Source: Bradyrhizobium sp. (GTDB lineage Bacteria > Pseudomonadota > Alphaproteobacteria > Rhizobiales > Beijerinckiaceae). Taken from it: a stretch of DNA of 64,000 bases. The translations under genes and the position numbers were made by a program. Within the stretch, counting starts at the first letter, position 1; each line of letters starts with the position of its first letter. This document shows, piece after piece, positions 49,256 through 57,488 of the stretch. The notes beneath the pieces are model-generated. The model saw only the letters and a program-made list of their open reading frames with translations. It had not been told where the DNA came from and did no database searches. The DNA is taken from assembly GCA_004799435.1 (NCBI GenBank), contig SSMV01000166.1, positions 16,020 through 80,019 on the forward strand, in the 5' to 3' direction.

Positions 49256-49437
49256 CCCCCGACTGGCGCCCGATGACTCCGCCATGACTCGGAGCGACCA
49301 ACGCTGTCGCCCGTTAACGCTTTGTTGGGCGTGATTCGAGTTCGGCAAACGAAGCGTGAAAAAGAACGGTAAAATTCTCTCCAATCGCCGACCCGGCCAT
49401 TCGGCATGGCCCGCCAATTCGGCCTGGAGTGTTCGTC

Positions 49438-50043
49438 ATGCGTCGCCTTGTCCTCGGCCTTTCGCCTGTCGCCGCCCTGCTCTGCGCAACCGCCGCCGGC
49501 GCGGCTGACGTCAACCGCACCTACACCGGCCCCGGCGTCGCCGATTTCTCCGGCGTCGAACTCGGCCCCGACCTCGGGGTGGCGCTCGGCACGGTCGGCT
49601 CGGCCAATATGTCCGGCCCGGCCGGGGGCGCGCATCTGGGCTATAATTTTCAGTCGCAGCAATTCGTCGGCGGCGTCGAGGGCGACGTAACTTTTGGTTC
49701 GATCCGCACCGGCTCGCTGGGCTCGGCCGAATTCAATGAGAACTTCATGTCTTCGGCCCGCGTGAAGGCCGGCTACGCCTTCGGGCCAATGCTCGCCTAT
49801 GGCACGCTGGGCTGGGCGTGGTCGACCACCAACTATTCCGATCTCGGCTCGTCTAGCGGGCAGACGGTCAAGGGCGTCGTCTTCGGCGCCGGCGTCGAAT
49901 ACGCCATCACCCGCAATGTCTCGCTGCGCGCCGAGTTGCTGCGCTATGACTTCAACGGCGCGGACTATGTCATTCCGCCCTCGTCGCAGTCTTTGACGAC
50001 GTCGACCAATGTCGCGCGCATCGGCGCGAGCGTGCATTTCTAG
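49438..50043 (+). CDS. outer-membrane beta-barrel protein (Omp25/31-like porin family)
   Basis: 201 residues. Signal peptide MRRLVLGLSPVAALLCATAAGA, then an eight-stranded barrel with GAHLGYNFQSQQFVGGVEGDV, ARVKAGYAFGPMLAYGTLGWAW, VFGAGVEYAITRNVSLRAELLRYDF and the C-terminal RIGASVHF (aromatic last residue). This is the alphaproteobacterial outer-membrane/lectin-like family. Role: surface structure or small pore. The ATG at 49438 follows GGAG; the in-frame GTG at 49429 is less likely. Convergent with aroC. Confidence 0.9.
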   Translation: MRRLVLGLSPVAALLCATAAGAADVNRTYTGPGVADFSGVELGPDLGVALGTVGSANMSGPAGGAHLGYNFQSQQFVGGVEGDVTFGSIRTGSLGSAEFNENFMSSARVKAGYAFGPMLAYGTLGWAWSTTNYSDLGSSSGQTVKGVVFGAGVEYAITRNVSLRAELLRYDFNGADYVIPPSSQSLTTSTNVARIGASVHF

Positions 50044-50059
50044 CTGCTGCGCAACGACT

Positions 50060-51151
50060 CTAGCCGCCGACCTGCCCGCGATGCCTTAGGAATGCGTCGG
50101 CGAGAACGCAGGCGACCATCGCTTCGCCGACCGGCGCCGCGCGAATGCCGACGCAGGGGTCGTGCCGCCCCGTCGTGACAATATCGGTGTCTTCGCCCGC
50201 GCGCGTGACGGTGCGCCGCGGACTCAGGATCGACGACGTCGGCTTGACCGCGAAACGCGCAACGATCGTCTGACCGGTGGAGATGCCGCCAAGAATGCCG
50301 CCGGCGTGGTTGGAGAGAAACTGCGGCCGGCCGTCCGCCCCCGCGCGCATCTCGTCGGCATTCTCCTCGCCCGACAGTTCCGCCGTGGCGAATCCATCGC
50401 CGATCTCGACCCCTTTGACCGCGTTGACGCTCATCAGGGCGGCGGCGAGCTCGCCGTCGAGCTTGCCATAGATCGGCGCGCCCCAGCCGGCCGGCGCGCC
50501 TTCGGCGACGACCTCGACCACCGCGCCGACCGAGGAGCCGGATTTGCGCACGCCGTCGAGATAATCGGCGAAGCGCGCCGCCGCCTCGGCGTCGGGGCAG
50601 AAGAAGGGATTGCGCTGGGTCTCGTCCCAATCCCAGCGTGCGCGGTCGATCTTCAGCTTGCCGATCTGCACCAGCGCGGCGCGAATGCGCACAGCGGGGA
50701 TGATTTTGCGTGCGATCGCGCCGGCGGCGACCCGCGCCGCGGTTTCGCGCGCCGACGAACGTCCGCCGCCGCGATAGTCGCGCAAGCCATATTTGGCTTC
50801 ATAAGTGTAGTCGGCGTGGCCGGGGCGAAACTTGTCCTTGATTTCGCTGTAGTCTTTCGAGCGCTGATCGACATTGTCGATCAGCACGGCGATCGGAGCG
50901 CCGGTGGTCACCTGCCGCCCCGTCGAGTCGTCGATCATGACGCCCGACAGAATCCGCGCTGTGTCCGGTTCGCGCCGCTGCGTCGTGAAGCGCGACGTGC
51001 CGGGTCGACGACGATCGAGATCGGCCTGGATGTCGGCGACATCGAGCGCGAGCAGCGGCGGGCAGCCGTCGACCACGCAGCCAATTGCCGGCCCATGGCT
51101 CTCGCCAAAGGTGGTGACGCGAAAGAGATGGCCGAATGTGTTGTGGGACAT
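50060..51151 (-). CDS. aroC: chorismate synthase
   Basis: 363 residues. FMN-dependent anti-elimination on EPSP to give chorismate, the last common step of aromatic synthesis. Three signatures are visible: [17 protein letters not shown], the Arg/Ser-rich [19 protein letters not shown], and the C-terminal [17 protein letters not shown]. The ATG at 51151 ([20 protein letters not shown]) is the family start; the frame to 51199 is not used. Confidence 0.97.
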   Translation of the reverse strand: MSHNTFGHLFRVTTFGESHGPAIGCVVDGCPPLLALDVADIQADLDRRRPGTSRFTTQRREPDTARILSGVMIDDSTGRQVTTGAPIAVLIDNVDQRSKDYSEIKDKFRPGHADYTYEAKYGLRDYRGGGRSSARETAARVAAGAIARKIIPAVRIRAALVQIGKLKIDRARWDWDETQRNPFFCPDAEAAARFADYLDGVRKSGSSVGAVVEVVAEGAPAGWGAPIYGKLDGELAAALMSVNAVKGVEIGDGFATAELSGEENADEMRAGADGRPQFLSNHAGGILGGISTGQTIVARFAVKPTSSILSPRRTVTRAGEDTDIVTTGRHDPCVGIRAAPVGEAMVACVLADAFLRHRGQVGG

Positions 51152-51247
51152 GCCGTGAAGCCTCGGCGCTTCTTTAGGGAGCAGCCGGGCGGCCGTCAAA
51201 CCGCAGTCGCGCCGACAGAAGCCCTCGGCCCCGCGTTCAAGCTTCGC

Positions 51248-52006
51248 CTAGCGCGCCCAGAGCGTCCGGCCTGTGGAGACCAGCATTCCGAGGCCAGAGG
51301 CGAGCAGTAAGGCCAAAACCAGTCGCTCGAAGCCCCGATCATCGACGCGGTGAAACAGGCGCGCGCCCAAAAGCGAGGGGATCAGCATCGCTGGCGCGAC
51401 CAGCGCGAAGAGGCGCAAGGCGCCGGCGTCGAGGCCGCCGGTGCGCGCGTAAGCCGCCAGCGTCAGCAGATGCATGACGACGTTGTAGACCTGCATCGTC
51501 GCCCGGCGCAGTTCGCGCTTCCAGCCGCGCAATTGCGTCCAGATCGCCGGGACGGTTCCCGACATGCCGGCAAGGCCGCCAAGCAACCCGCCGATCAGAC
51601 CGGCGAAAGCGTCGAGGCCGACGCCGCCCGCCTCGACGCGCGGCGGATTGCGAACGGCAAGGCCGTAAAGCCCATAGAGGGTCAGCAGCGCGCCGATCGC
51701 CAGTCGGAAATGCAGCGGATCGGCGTTATGCAGCAGGAAGACCCCGAGCGGCACGCCAAGCGCGCCACCGATCACCAGCGGGGCGATGCGTCGAAGATCG
51801 AAGCCGCCCCGGATCGAGGCGAAGCTCGCAACCTGGCCAAGCAGCGCGCCGAACACCGCCAGCGGCGCGGCGACTTGCGGCGGCAGCGCCCAGGCCCAGA
51901 GGCCGAAGGCGACGAGGGAAAAGGCGAAACCCGAGACGCCCTGAACGAAGCCGGCAAGCGCCGCGCCCGTCACCACCAGCGCAATCGTCGACCAGCTTTC
52001 GCTCAT
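51248..52006 (-). CDS. TauE/SafE (TSUP) membrane permease
   Basis: 252 residues with about eight helices. The family motif repeats are visible: GFVQGVSGFAFSLVAFGLWA and FAGLIGGLLGGLAGMSGTVPAIW (G-x-x-x-G-G-L-x-G-x-x-G). TSUP proteins move sulfite, sulfoacetate or other organic anions, sometimes out of the cell. It lies 11 bases after the ThDP enzyme on the same strand, probably one operon, which hints at a sulfonate or carboxylate substrate but does not prove it. Confidence 0.87.
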   Translation of the reverse strand: MSESWSTIALVVTGAALAGFVQGVSGFAFSLVAFGLWAWALPPQVAAPLAVFGALLGQVASFASIRGGFDLRRIAPLVIGGALGVPLGVFLLHNADPLHFRLAIGALLTLYGLYGLAVRNPPRVEAGGVGLDAFAGLIGGLLGGLAGMSGTVPAIWTQLRGWKRELRRATMQVYNVVMHLLTLAAYARTGGLDAGALRLFALVAPAMLIPSLLGARLFHRVDDRGFERLVLALLLASGLGMLVSTGRTLWAR

Positions 52007-52017
52007 CCCGGCGCCGC

Positions 52018-53700
52018 TTAGCCAGCGGCGCGACGCGCGAGCGCGGCCTGGCGAATGGCGCTCAGCGTCGTCGTCGGCGTGATTGTCTCGGGATCGACTT
52101 TCAGATGGAGGATCGCCGGCTTGCCCGAGGCGAGCGCGCGTTCGAAAGCGGGAAGGAATTGGCGCGTTTCCGCGACGGTTTCGCCGTGACCGCCGAAGGC
52201 GCGCGCATAAGCGGCGAAATCGGGATTGCGCAGCGCCGTCGCGCTGACGCGGGCGGGATATTCGCGCTCCTGATGCATGCGGATCGTGCCATACATGCCG
52301 TTGTCGACGATGATGACGACGATCGGCAGATCATATTGCACGGCGGTGGCGAATTCCTGTCCGTTCATCAGGAAGTCGCCGTCGCCGGAAAAGGCGACGA
52401 CCATCCGCTCGGGATGCGCGCGCTTGGCGGCGACCGCCGCCGGAACGCCGAAGCCCATCGAGCCGGACACCGGCCCCAGCTGCTGGTTGAAACGGCGGAA
52501 GCGCAGGAACCGGCCGGGCCATAGGCCGAAATTGCCGGCGCCATTGGCAAAGATCGCCTCTGGCGCGGCGCGTCGCAGCGCCAGCATGATCTCGCCGAGT
52601 TGCACGGGACCGGGATTGGCGGGCGCGACGTCGCTCCAGGCGAGAAATTCGGCGCGCGCTTCACGGGTCGTCTCGCTCCAGGGGATGGCGTTGGGCGGCT
52701 GCAGGCCTTCAAGCGCCGCGCAAAAGGCCGTTGGCGTCGCGACGATTCCAAGCCGCGGATGATAGACGCGGCCAATCTCCTCAGCGTCGGCATGAACATG
52801 CACGAGCCTCTGGCGCGGCTCGGGAATTGAAAACAGCGAATAGCCCTGCGAGGGGACCTCCGCCATGCGGCCGCCGATCAGCAGCACGAAATCGGCGGCT
52901 TCGACGCGCGCCTTGAGCTTGGGATTGATCCCGAGGCCCAGCTCGCCAACGTAATTGGGGTGATCATTGTCGATCAGGCTGGCGCGGCGAAAGGACGCGG
53001 CGAGCGGCAGATCGAAACGCTCGGCAAAACGCATCAGCGCCTTGCCGGCGCGTTCGCTCCAGCCGCCGCCGCCGAAGATGACAAGCGGGCGGTGCGCCGC
53101 CCAGAGCATCTTCTGCAACTCCGCCATCTGGGTTTGGCCGGGCCAGATCGCGCTCGCCTCGACGCGCGGCGCGTCGGCGACGGTCGCGGTCTCGGTCAGG
53201 ACGTCCTCGGGCAGCGCGATCACCACTGGCCCCGGGCGACCTTGCATCGCGACGCGGAAGGCGCGCTGGATGATTTCGGGCAGGCGCGCCGCATCCTCGA
53301 CCTCGGTCGCCCATTTGGTCGTCGAGCCGAAGAACGCGCGATAATCCATCTCCTGAAAGGCGCCGCGGCCGCGCATGCCGCGCTCCACCTGGCCGACGAA
53401 CAAGATCAGCGGAACGGAATCATGTTCGGCGATATGGACGCCATGGGCGGCGTTGGTCGCGCCGGGGCCGCGCGTGACGAAACAGACGCCGGGGCGACCG
53501 GTCAGTCGTCCATCGGTCACAGCCATGATTGCCGCGCCAGCCTCCTGACGGCAAACGGTCACGCCAATCCTGGCGTCATGAAGCGCGTCGAGCGCGGCGA
53601 GATAGGATTCGCCGGGCACGCAATAGAGCCGCTCGACGCCCTGGGCGACAAGTTGATCGACGAGAATCTGTCCGCCGGTGCGCGGAGCGTCGGACCGCAT
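52018..53700 (-). CDS. thiamine-diphosphate-dependent enzyme (acetolactate synthase-like)
   Basis: 560 residues, the full three-domain ThDP fold. N-terminal CRQEAGAAIMAVTDGRLTG with the catalytic Glu; the central Rossmann LVIFGGGGWSERAG; C-terminal ThDP motif SGDGDFLMNGQEFATAV, then VDNGMYGTIRMHQ. The family contains acetolactate synthases, carboligases and decarboxylases; no small regulatory subunit is nearby, so biosynthetic IlvB is unlikely. The ATG at 53700 begins MRSDAPRTGGQILVDQLV. Divergent from hrcA, cotranscribed with TauE/SafE. Confidence 0.87.
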   Translation of the reverse strand: MRSDAPRTGGQILVDQLVAQGVERLYCVPGESYLAALDALHDARIGVTVCRQEAGAAIMAVTDGRLTGRPGVCFVTRGPGATNAAHGVHIAEHDSVPLILFVGQVERGMRGRGAFQEMDYRAFFGSTTKWATEVEDAARLPEIIQRAFRVAMQGRPGPVVIALPEDVLTETATVADAPRVEASAIWPGQTQMAELQKMLWAAHRPLVIFGGGGWSERAGKALMRFAERFDLPLAASFRRASLIDNDHPNYVGELGLGINPKLKARVEAADFVLLIGGRMAEVPSQGYSLFSIPEPRQRLVHVHADAEEIGRVYHPRLGIVATPTAFCAALEGLQPPNAIPWSETTREARAEFLAWSDVAPANPGPVQLGEIMLALRRAAPEAIFANGAGNFGLWPGRFLRFRRFNQQLGPVSGSMGFGVPAAVAAKRAHPERMVVAFSGDGDFLMNGQEFATAVQYDLPIVVIIVDNGMYGTIRMHQEREYPARVSATALRNPDFAAYARAFGGHGETVAETRQFLPAFERALASGKPAILHLKVDPETITPTTTLSAIRQAALARRAAG

Positions 53701-53875
53701 TGAAGACTGGCGCCTCGGGACAAAGGGGAAACGCGGATCGCGACCCGTTTTGGCGCCTCCCTGTCCTCCCGGCAAGGCGAACCGGCCCTTCCCCATCGCG
53801 AATCCGCGTCAGGGCCTCGCCCGGACCAACTCAGGGCCGCCCCTTGCGCCCCGGTCCTCGTCTCGCCATTGTCTT

Positions 53876-54967
53876 ATGATGTCCGCTCCCGTCGAACGCG
53901 CCGCCGCAGAGCCCAGCGCTCTCGCCAATCTCGACGCGCGGGCGCGCGAAATTTTCCGCCGCATCGTCGATTCCTATCTCGGCAGCGGCGAGCCGGTCGG
54001 CTCGCGCCATCTGTCGCGAATCCTGCCGATTTCGCTGTCGCCCGCTTCGGTGCGCAACGTGATGCAGGATCTCGAGGAGCTGGGCCTGATCTATGCCCCC
54101 CACACCAGCGCGGGGCGGCTGCCGACCCAGACCGGCTTGCGCTTCTATGTCGACGCCATGCTCGAAATGGGCGGGCTGGCGAACGAGGAGCGCGCCCGGA
54201 TCGATTCCAAGGTGCGCGCCGCCGCTGAGGAAGGCGGTTTCGAAGGCGCGCTCACCCAGGCGACCTCCCTGCTCTCCGAGCTGACCCACAGCGCCGGCGT
54301 CGTGCTGAGCACGAAGGACAACATCCGCCTGAAGCATGTCGAGTTCGTCCGGCTCGACGCGCGCCAGGCCCTGGCGGTGCTGGTCGGCGAGGACGGATCG
54401 GTTGAAAATCGCGTCGTCGCCACGCCAGCCGGCATGCCGGCCTCGACGCTTGCGGAAGCGAGCAATTACCTCAGCGCTCATGTGCGCGGCCGCACGCTGA
54501 GCGAGGCGCGTGACGAGATTGCGCGGGTTCGCCTGGCGGCGCGGGGCGAACTCGACGCACTGGCGGCGCGACTCGTCGATGCCGGGCTCGCTTCCTGGGC
54601 CGGCGCCGAGGAGGCCAGCCGTCAGCTCATAGTGCGCGGTCAGGCCAATCTCATTGGCGACTTGCACGCCGAGTCCGATCTTGAGCGCATCCGCCGCCTG
54701 TTCGCCGACCTCGAAACCCAGACCGACGTCATCGATCTCCTGCACCGCGCCGAGGATGGCGAAGGCGTCAAGATCTTCATCGGCTCGGAAAACAAGCTGT
54801 TCTCGCTCTCCGGCTCGTCGATGATCGCCGCGCCCTGGCGTGGCGGCGACAGCCGCGCCGCTGGCGTGCTCGGCGTGATCGGCCCGACGCGGCTCAATTA
54901 CGGACGCATCGTGCCGATGGTCGAATATGCCGCGCAGGTGCTTGGAGACCTCAAGCTTTCAAGATGA
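53876..54967 (+). CDS. hrcA: heat-inducible transcription repressor HrcA
   Basis: 363 residues. N-terminal winged helix: AREIFRRIVDSYLGSGEPVGSRHLSR and SPASVRNVMQDLEELGLIYAPHTSAGRLPT, then the GAF-like body (FVRLDARQALAVLVGEDG, KIFIGSEN) and the C-terminal GVLGVIGPTRLNYGRIVPMVEYAAQ. It represses groESL at the CIRCE found at 33144-33170. Two ATGs are adjacent (53876, 53879) and no strong ribosome site precedes them. grpE, the usual neighbour, is absent here. Confidence 0.96.
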   Translation: MMSAPVERAAAEPSALANLDARAREIFRRIVDSYLGSGEPVGSRHLSRILPISLSPASVRNVMQDLEELGLIYAPHTSAGRLPTQTGLRFYVDAMLEMGGLANEERARIDSKVRAAAEEGGFEGALTQATSLLSELTHSAGVVLSTKDNIRLKHVEFVRLDARQALAVLVGEDGSVENRVVATPAGMPASTLAEASNYLSAHVRGRTLSEARDEIARVRLAARGELDALAARLVDAGLASWAGAEEASRQLIVRGQANLIGDLHAESDLERIRRLFADLETQTDVIDLLHRAEDGEGVKIFIGSENKLFSLSGSSMIAAPWRGGDSRAAGVLGVIGPTRLNYGRIVPMVEYAAQVLGDLKLSR

Positions 54968-54975
54968 GACGTTCT

Positions 54976-55019
54976 GGAGACGCTCCGGAGACGCTCCGGA
55001 GACACTCCAGAAGCGCTCT
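54976..55019. repeat. short tandem repeat, 11-base unit
   Basis: GGAGACGCTCC is repeated at 54976, 54987 and 54998 (the third with one change), then a degraded unit to 55019. Each unit is itself nearly palindromic (GGAG...CTCC), so the array can fold into several hairpins. It starts 9 bases after the hrcA stop. Confidence 0.8.
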
Positions 55020-55074
55020 GGAGCGGCGGCCGATTTTGCGATAGAAGCAGGCCAAAGTTTGGGGGGAACGCGCT

Positions 55075-55647
55075 ATGTCCGACGCCGCCAGCAACCCGAC
55101 GCCGCCCCATAGTCTCGGCTTCGCGATCGAGCATCTTCGCCGTCGCTGGGGGGCGTTCGTCGCCTTTGGCGTCCTCCTCTTCGTGCTCGGCGTCGCCGCG
55201 CTGATCTTCACGCTCGCTTCGACGGTGGCGACCGTCACGCTTAACGGCGCGTTCTTCCTGATCGCCGGCGTCGCCGAGATCGGCGTCGGCGCGCACGCCA
55301 AGAGCTGGGGACGGTTCTTCCTCTGGCTGATCGGCGGCGCCCTCTATCTGGTCGCCGGCATCATCTGCATCGTCAATCCGATCTTCGCTTCGGCGGCGCT
55401 GACGCTGGCGCTCGGCGCCGGGCTGATCGCCGCGGCGGCGGTGCGCTTTTACCTCGCCTTCCAACTGCCGGCCGACAACCGCGCCTTCGTCTTTCTCGCC
55501 GCGGCGGTGACCCTGCTGCTCGGCCTGATCATCGTCGCGCATTGGCCGATGGACAGCGTCTATGTGCTGGGAACGCTGCTCGGCGTCGATCTGTTGTTTC
55601 ATGGCGCGAGCTGGACAGCGTTCGGATTCCGGCTGCGCACGCATTAG
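55075..55647 (+). CDS. HdeD/DUF308 membrane protein
   Basis: 190 residues with six membrane helices. The repeats VTLNGAFFLIAGVAEIGVG and GGALYLVAGIICIVNPIFASAALTLALG are the DUF308 pattern of HdeD, an acid-stress membrane protein in E. coli. Its biochemical role is unknown. GGGGGG precedes the ATG. A repeat array separates it from hrcA, so it may be transcribed on its own. Confidence 0.87.
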   Translation: MSDAASNPTPPHSLGFAIEHLRRRWGAFVAFGVLLFVLGVAALIFTLASTVATVTLNGAFFLIAGVAEIGVGAHAKSWGRFFLWLIGGALYLVAGIICIVNPIFASAALTLALGAGLIAAAAVRFYLAFQLPADNRAFVFLAAAVTLLLGLIIVAHWPMDSVYVLGTLLGVDLLFHGASWTAFGFRLRTH

Positions 55648-55694
55648 CGCAGAGACTTCGCCGCGAAACGCCGCAATGAAGAACTGAGAGCGCA

Positions 55695-56789
55695 ATGGCG
55701 GATCGGGAAATTAACGTCGGCGTCGTCGGCTTTGGACTGGGCGGACGCGTTTTTCATGCCCCCTTCGTCAACGCCGTCCCCGGCATGCGCGTGGCGGCGA
55801 TCCTGCAGCGCAAGGGCGACGAAGCCGCCAAAGCCTATCCGGCGGCGCGGATCATGCGTTCGCTCGACGAATTGCTGGCCGACAAGGCGATCGATCTGGT
55901 GGTCGTCACGACGCCGAACCCGACGCATTTCGAAATGGCCCGGCGAACGCTGGAAGCCGGCAAGCATGTCGTCATGGACAAGCCCTTCACGGCGACCAGC
56001 GAGCAGGCCGCACAGCTTGGCCAGCTCGCCAAGCGCAAGGGCCTGTTGGTCGTTCCTTTCCACAATCGCCGTTGGGACGGCGATTTCCGGACGGTCAGGA
56101 AGCTGATCGAAACCCATGCTCTCGGGCGGCTCGTCACCTTCGAGTCGCATTTCGATCGCTTCCGCCCGGTCCCGCGCGCCGATCAATGGCAGGAGGCCGA
56201 AGACCCCGCCAATGGCATGCTGTTCGACCTCGGCCCGCATCTTCTCGATCAAGTTCTGGGGTTGTTCGGGCCGCCCGAGTCGATCGTCGCCAGCGTCCGC
56301 TCGGACCGCGACGGCACCGCGATCGAGGATGCTTTCGACATCACGCTGATCTATCCCGGCGCCGAGGGCAAAGGCTTTCGGGCGCATTGCCGGACCAGCT
56401 ATCTCGCCTGCGACTATTCCCCACGCTTCCTGCTGCATGGAACGAAGGGCAGCTTCCGCAAACACGGGCTCGATCCGCAGGAGCCCAAGCTGGTCGGCGG
56501 CGCCGCGCTGCCGAGGCTCGGATCGCCGGAAGTGTGGCTCGAGGAGGATGAGTCGGCCTGGGGTACGCTGACGCTGGCGCCCAACCCGAATCTTCCCGGC
56601 GCATTGGTTCAGAGTCAGGTGAAAACCGAACTCGGCGATTATCGCGGCTTCTACGCCAATGTGCGCGACGCGATCCTTGGCGCGGCGCCGCTGGCGCTCA
56701 CGGCCGAGGACGGCTACCGCGTCATCCGGCTTTTGGAGCTGGCCCGCCAAAGCTCGGCGGAAGGGCGCACATTGAAGGCCAATCTCTGA
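55695..56789 (+). CDS. Gfo/Idh/MocA-family oxidoreductase (YdgJ-like)
   Basis: 364 residues. N-terminal Rossmann VGVVGFGLGGRVFHAPFVNA and DLVVVTTPNPTHFEMARRTLEAGKHVVMDKPFT (with the catalytic Lys of the EKP/DKP loop); then the C-terminal beta-sheet with HNRRWDGDFRTV, NGMLFDLGPHLLDQVLGLFG (catalytic His). It should oxidise or reduce a sugar or inositol. The DKP variant and the GxGxxGxVFHAP opening fit the YdgJ branch. It follows the HdeD gene after 47 bases. Confidence 0.9.
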   Translation: MADREINVGVVGFGLGGRVFHAPFVNAVPGMRVAAILQRKGDEAAKAYPAARIMRSLDELLADKAIDLVVVTTPNPTHFEMARRTLEAGKHVVMDKPFTATSEQAAQLGQLAKRKGLLVVPFHNRRWDGDFRTVRKLIETHALGRLVTFESHFDRFRPVPRADQWQEAEDPANGMLFDLGPHLLDQVLGLFGPPESIVASVRSDRDGTAIEDAFDITLIYPGAEGKGFRAHCRTSYLACDYSPRFLLHGTKGSFRKHGLDPQEPKLVGGAALPRLGSPEVWLEEDESAWGTLTLAPNPNLPGALVQSQVKTELGDYRGFYANVRDAILGAAPLALTAEDGYRVIRLLELARQSSAEGRTLKANL

Positions 56790-56812
56790 CGGCTGAGTGG
56801 AACTGGAACAAC

Positions 56813-56858
56813 AGTGGCGCGGCCCTCCGTGGCCGCGGGCGCGGAGGCCCGCGCTACT
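56813..56858. repeat. dispersed palindromic repeat, copy B
   Basis: 46 bases, differing at two positions from copy A at 49210-49255. It lies between the convergent Gfo/Idh and exported-protein genes and can form the same long stem. Confidence 0.85.
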
Positions 56859-56874
56859 GACCGCGACTGCGCGG

Positions 56875-57351
56875 CTAGGAATTGCAGCCGACGCCCTTGC
56901 CGATTTCGAAGGCGTTGACCCAGAAGCGCCACGGCACTGAGCCGATGCGCGCCAAGACCGGCTGATCGATGCGGCCGCAGATTTCGATCTCGTCGATCTT
57001 GGTGCCGCCATTCAGGCCGGTGATGAGGAAATCGATCGGCTGCGCGGTCTTCTCGGTCACGGTGATCTGATTGTAGAACTCGTCCTTGATCTTTTCGAGG
57101 CCGATCGTGATCTCGCCGCTCTTGGGCTGCGCGCCGGCCAGCGGCCCCAGACGCGCGACGCCCGCCGTCACCTTGCCATCGACGATCGAAATCGGGATCG
57201 TCAGGGCCATGCCCGGCTTGGCGTCGAAAGGATGCGGCGCCTCTCGCGGCGGCGCGACCGCTTTGTGCGGAGCGATCGGATGGCGCGGCGCAGCCGAGGC
57301 GGTCGTGCAGCCAAGCGCCAGGACGACAGCGGAAATGATTGCGATCTTCAT
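56875..57351 (-). CDS. exported hypothetical protein
   Basis: 158 residues. Signal peptide MKIAIISAVVLALGCTTASA, with a Cys at position 15; a lipobox is not clear, so a soluble exported form is more likely. The rest (PISIVDGKVTAGVARLGPLA, FYNQITVTEKTAQPIDFLIT, FWVNAFEIGKG) has a beta pattern and no family I recognise. Ends close to the repeat B. The ATG at 57351 starts the signal peptide. No link to mfd, whose end lies 137 bases upstream on the same strand. Confidence 0.65.
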   Translation of the reverse strand: MKIAIISAVVLALGCTTASAAPRHPIAPHKAVAPPREAPHPFDAKPGMALTIPISIVDGKVTAGVARLGPLAGAQPKSGEITIGLEKIKDEFYNQITVTEKTAQPIDFLITGLNGGTKIDEIEICGRIDQPVLARIGSVPWRFWVNAFEIGKGVGCNS

Positions 57352-57488
57352 GGCGACTCGCGAGCTTGGCCCCGGTGCGGCCATTCTATCCCCGCTCGCC
57401 GCCGCGCCAAGCGGAAGTCGCAGCGAAGACGTAAGTTTGGGCTGTTCGGACCGAATCCGGCCTCCTCGCGGACCGTCGCCCGCCACGC

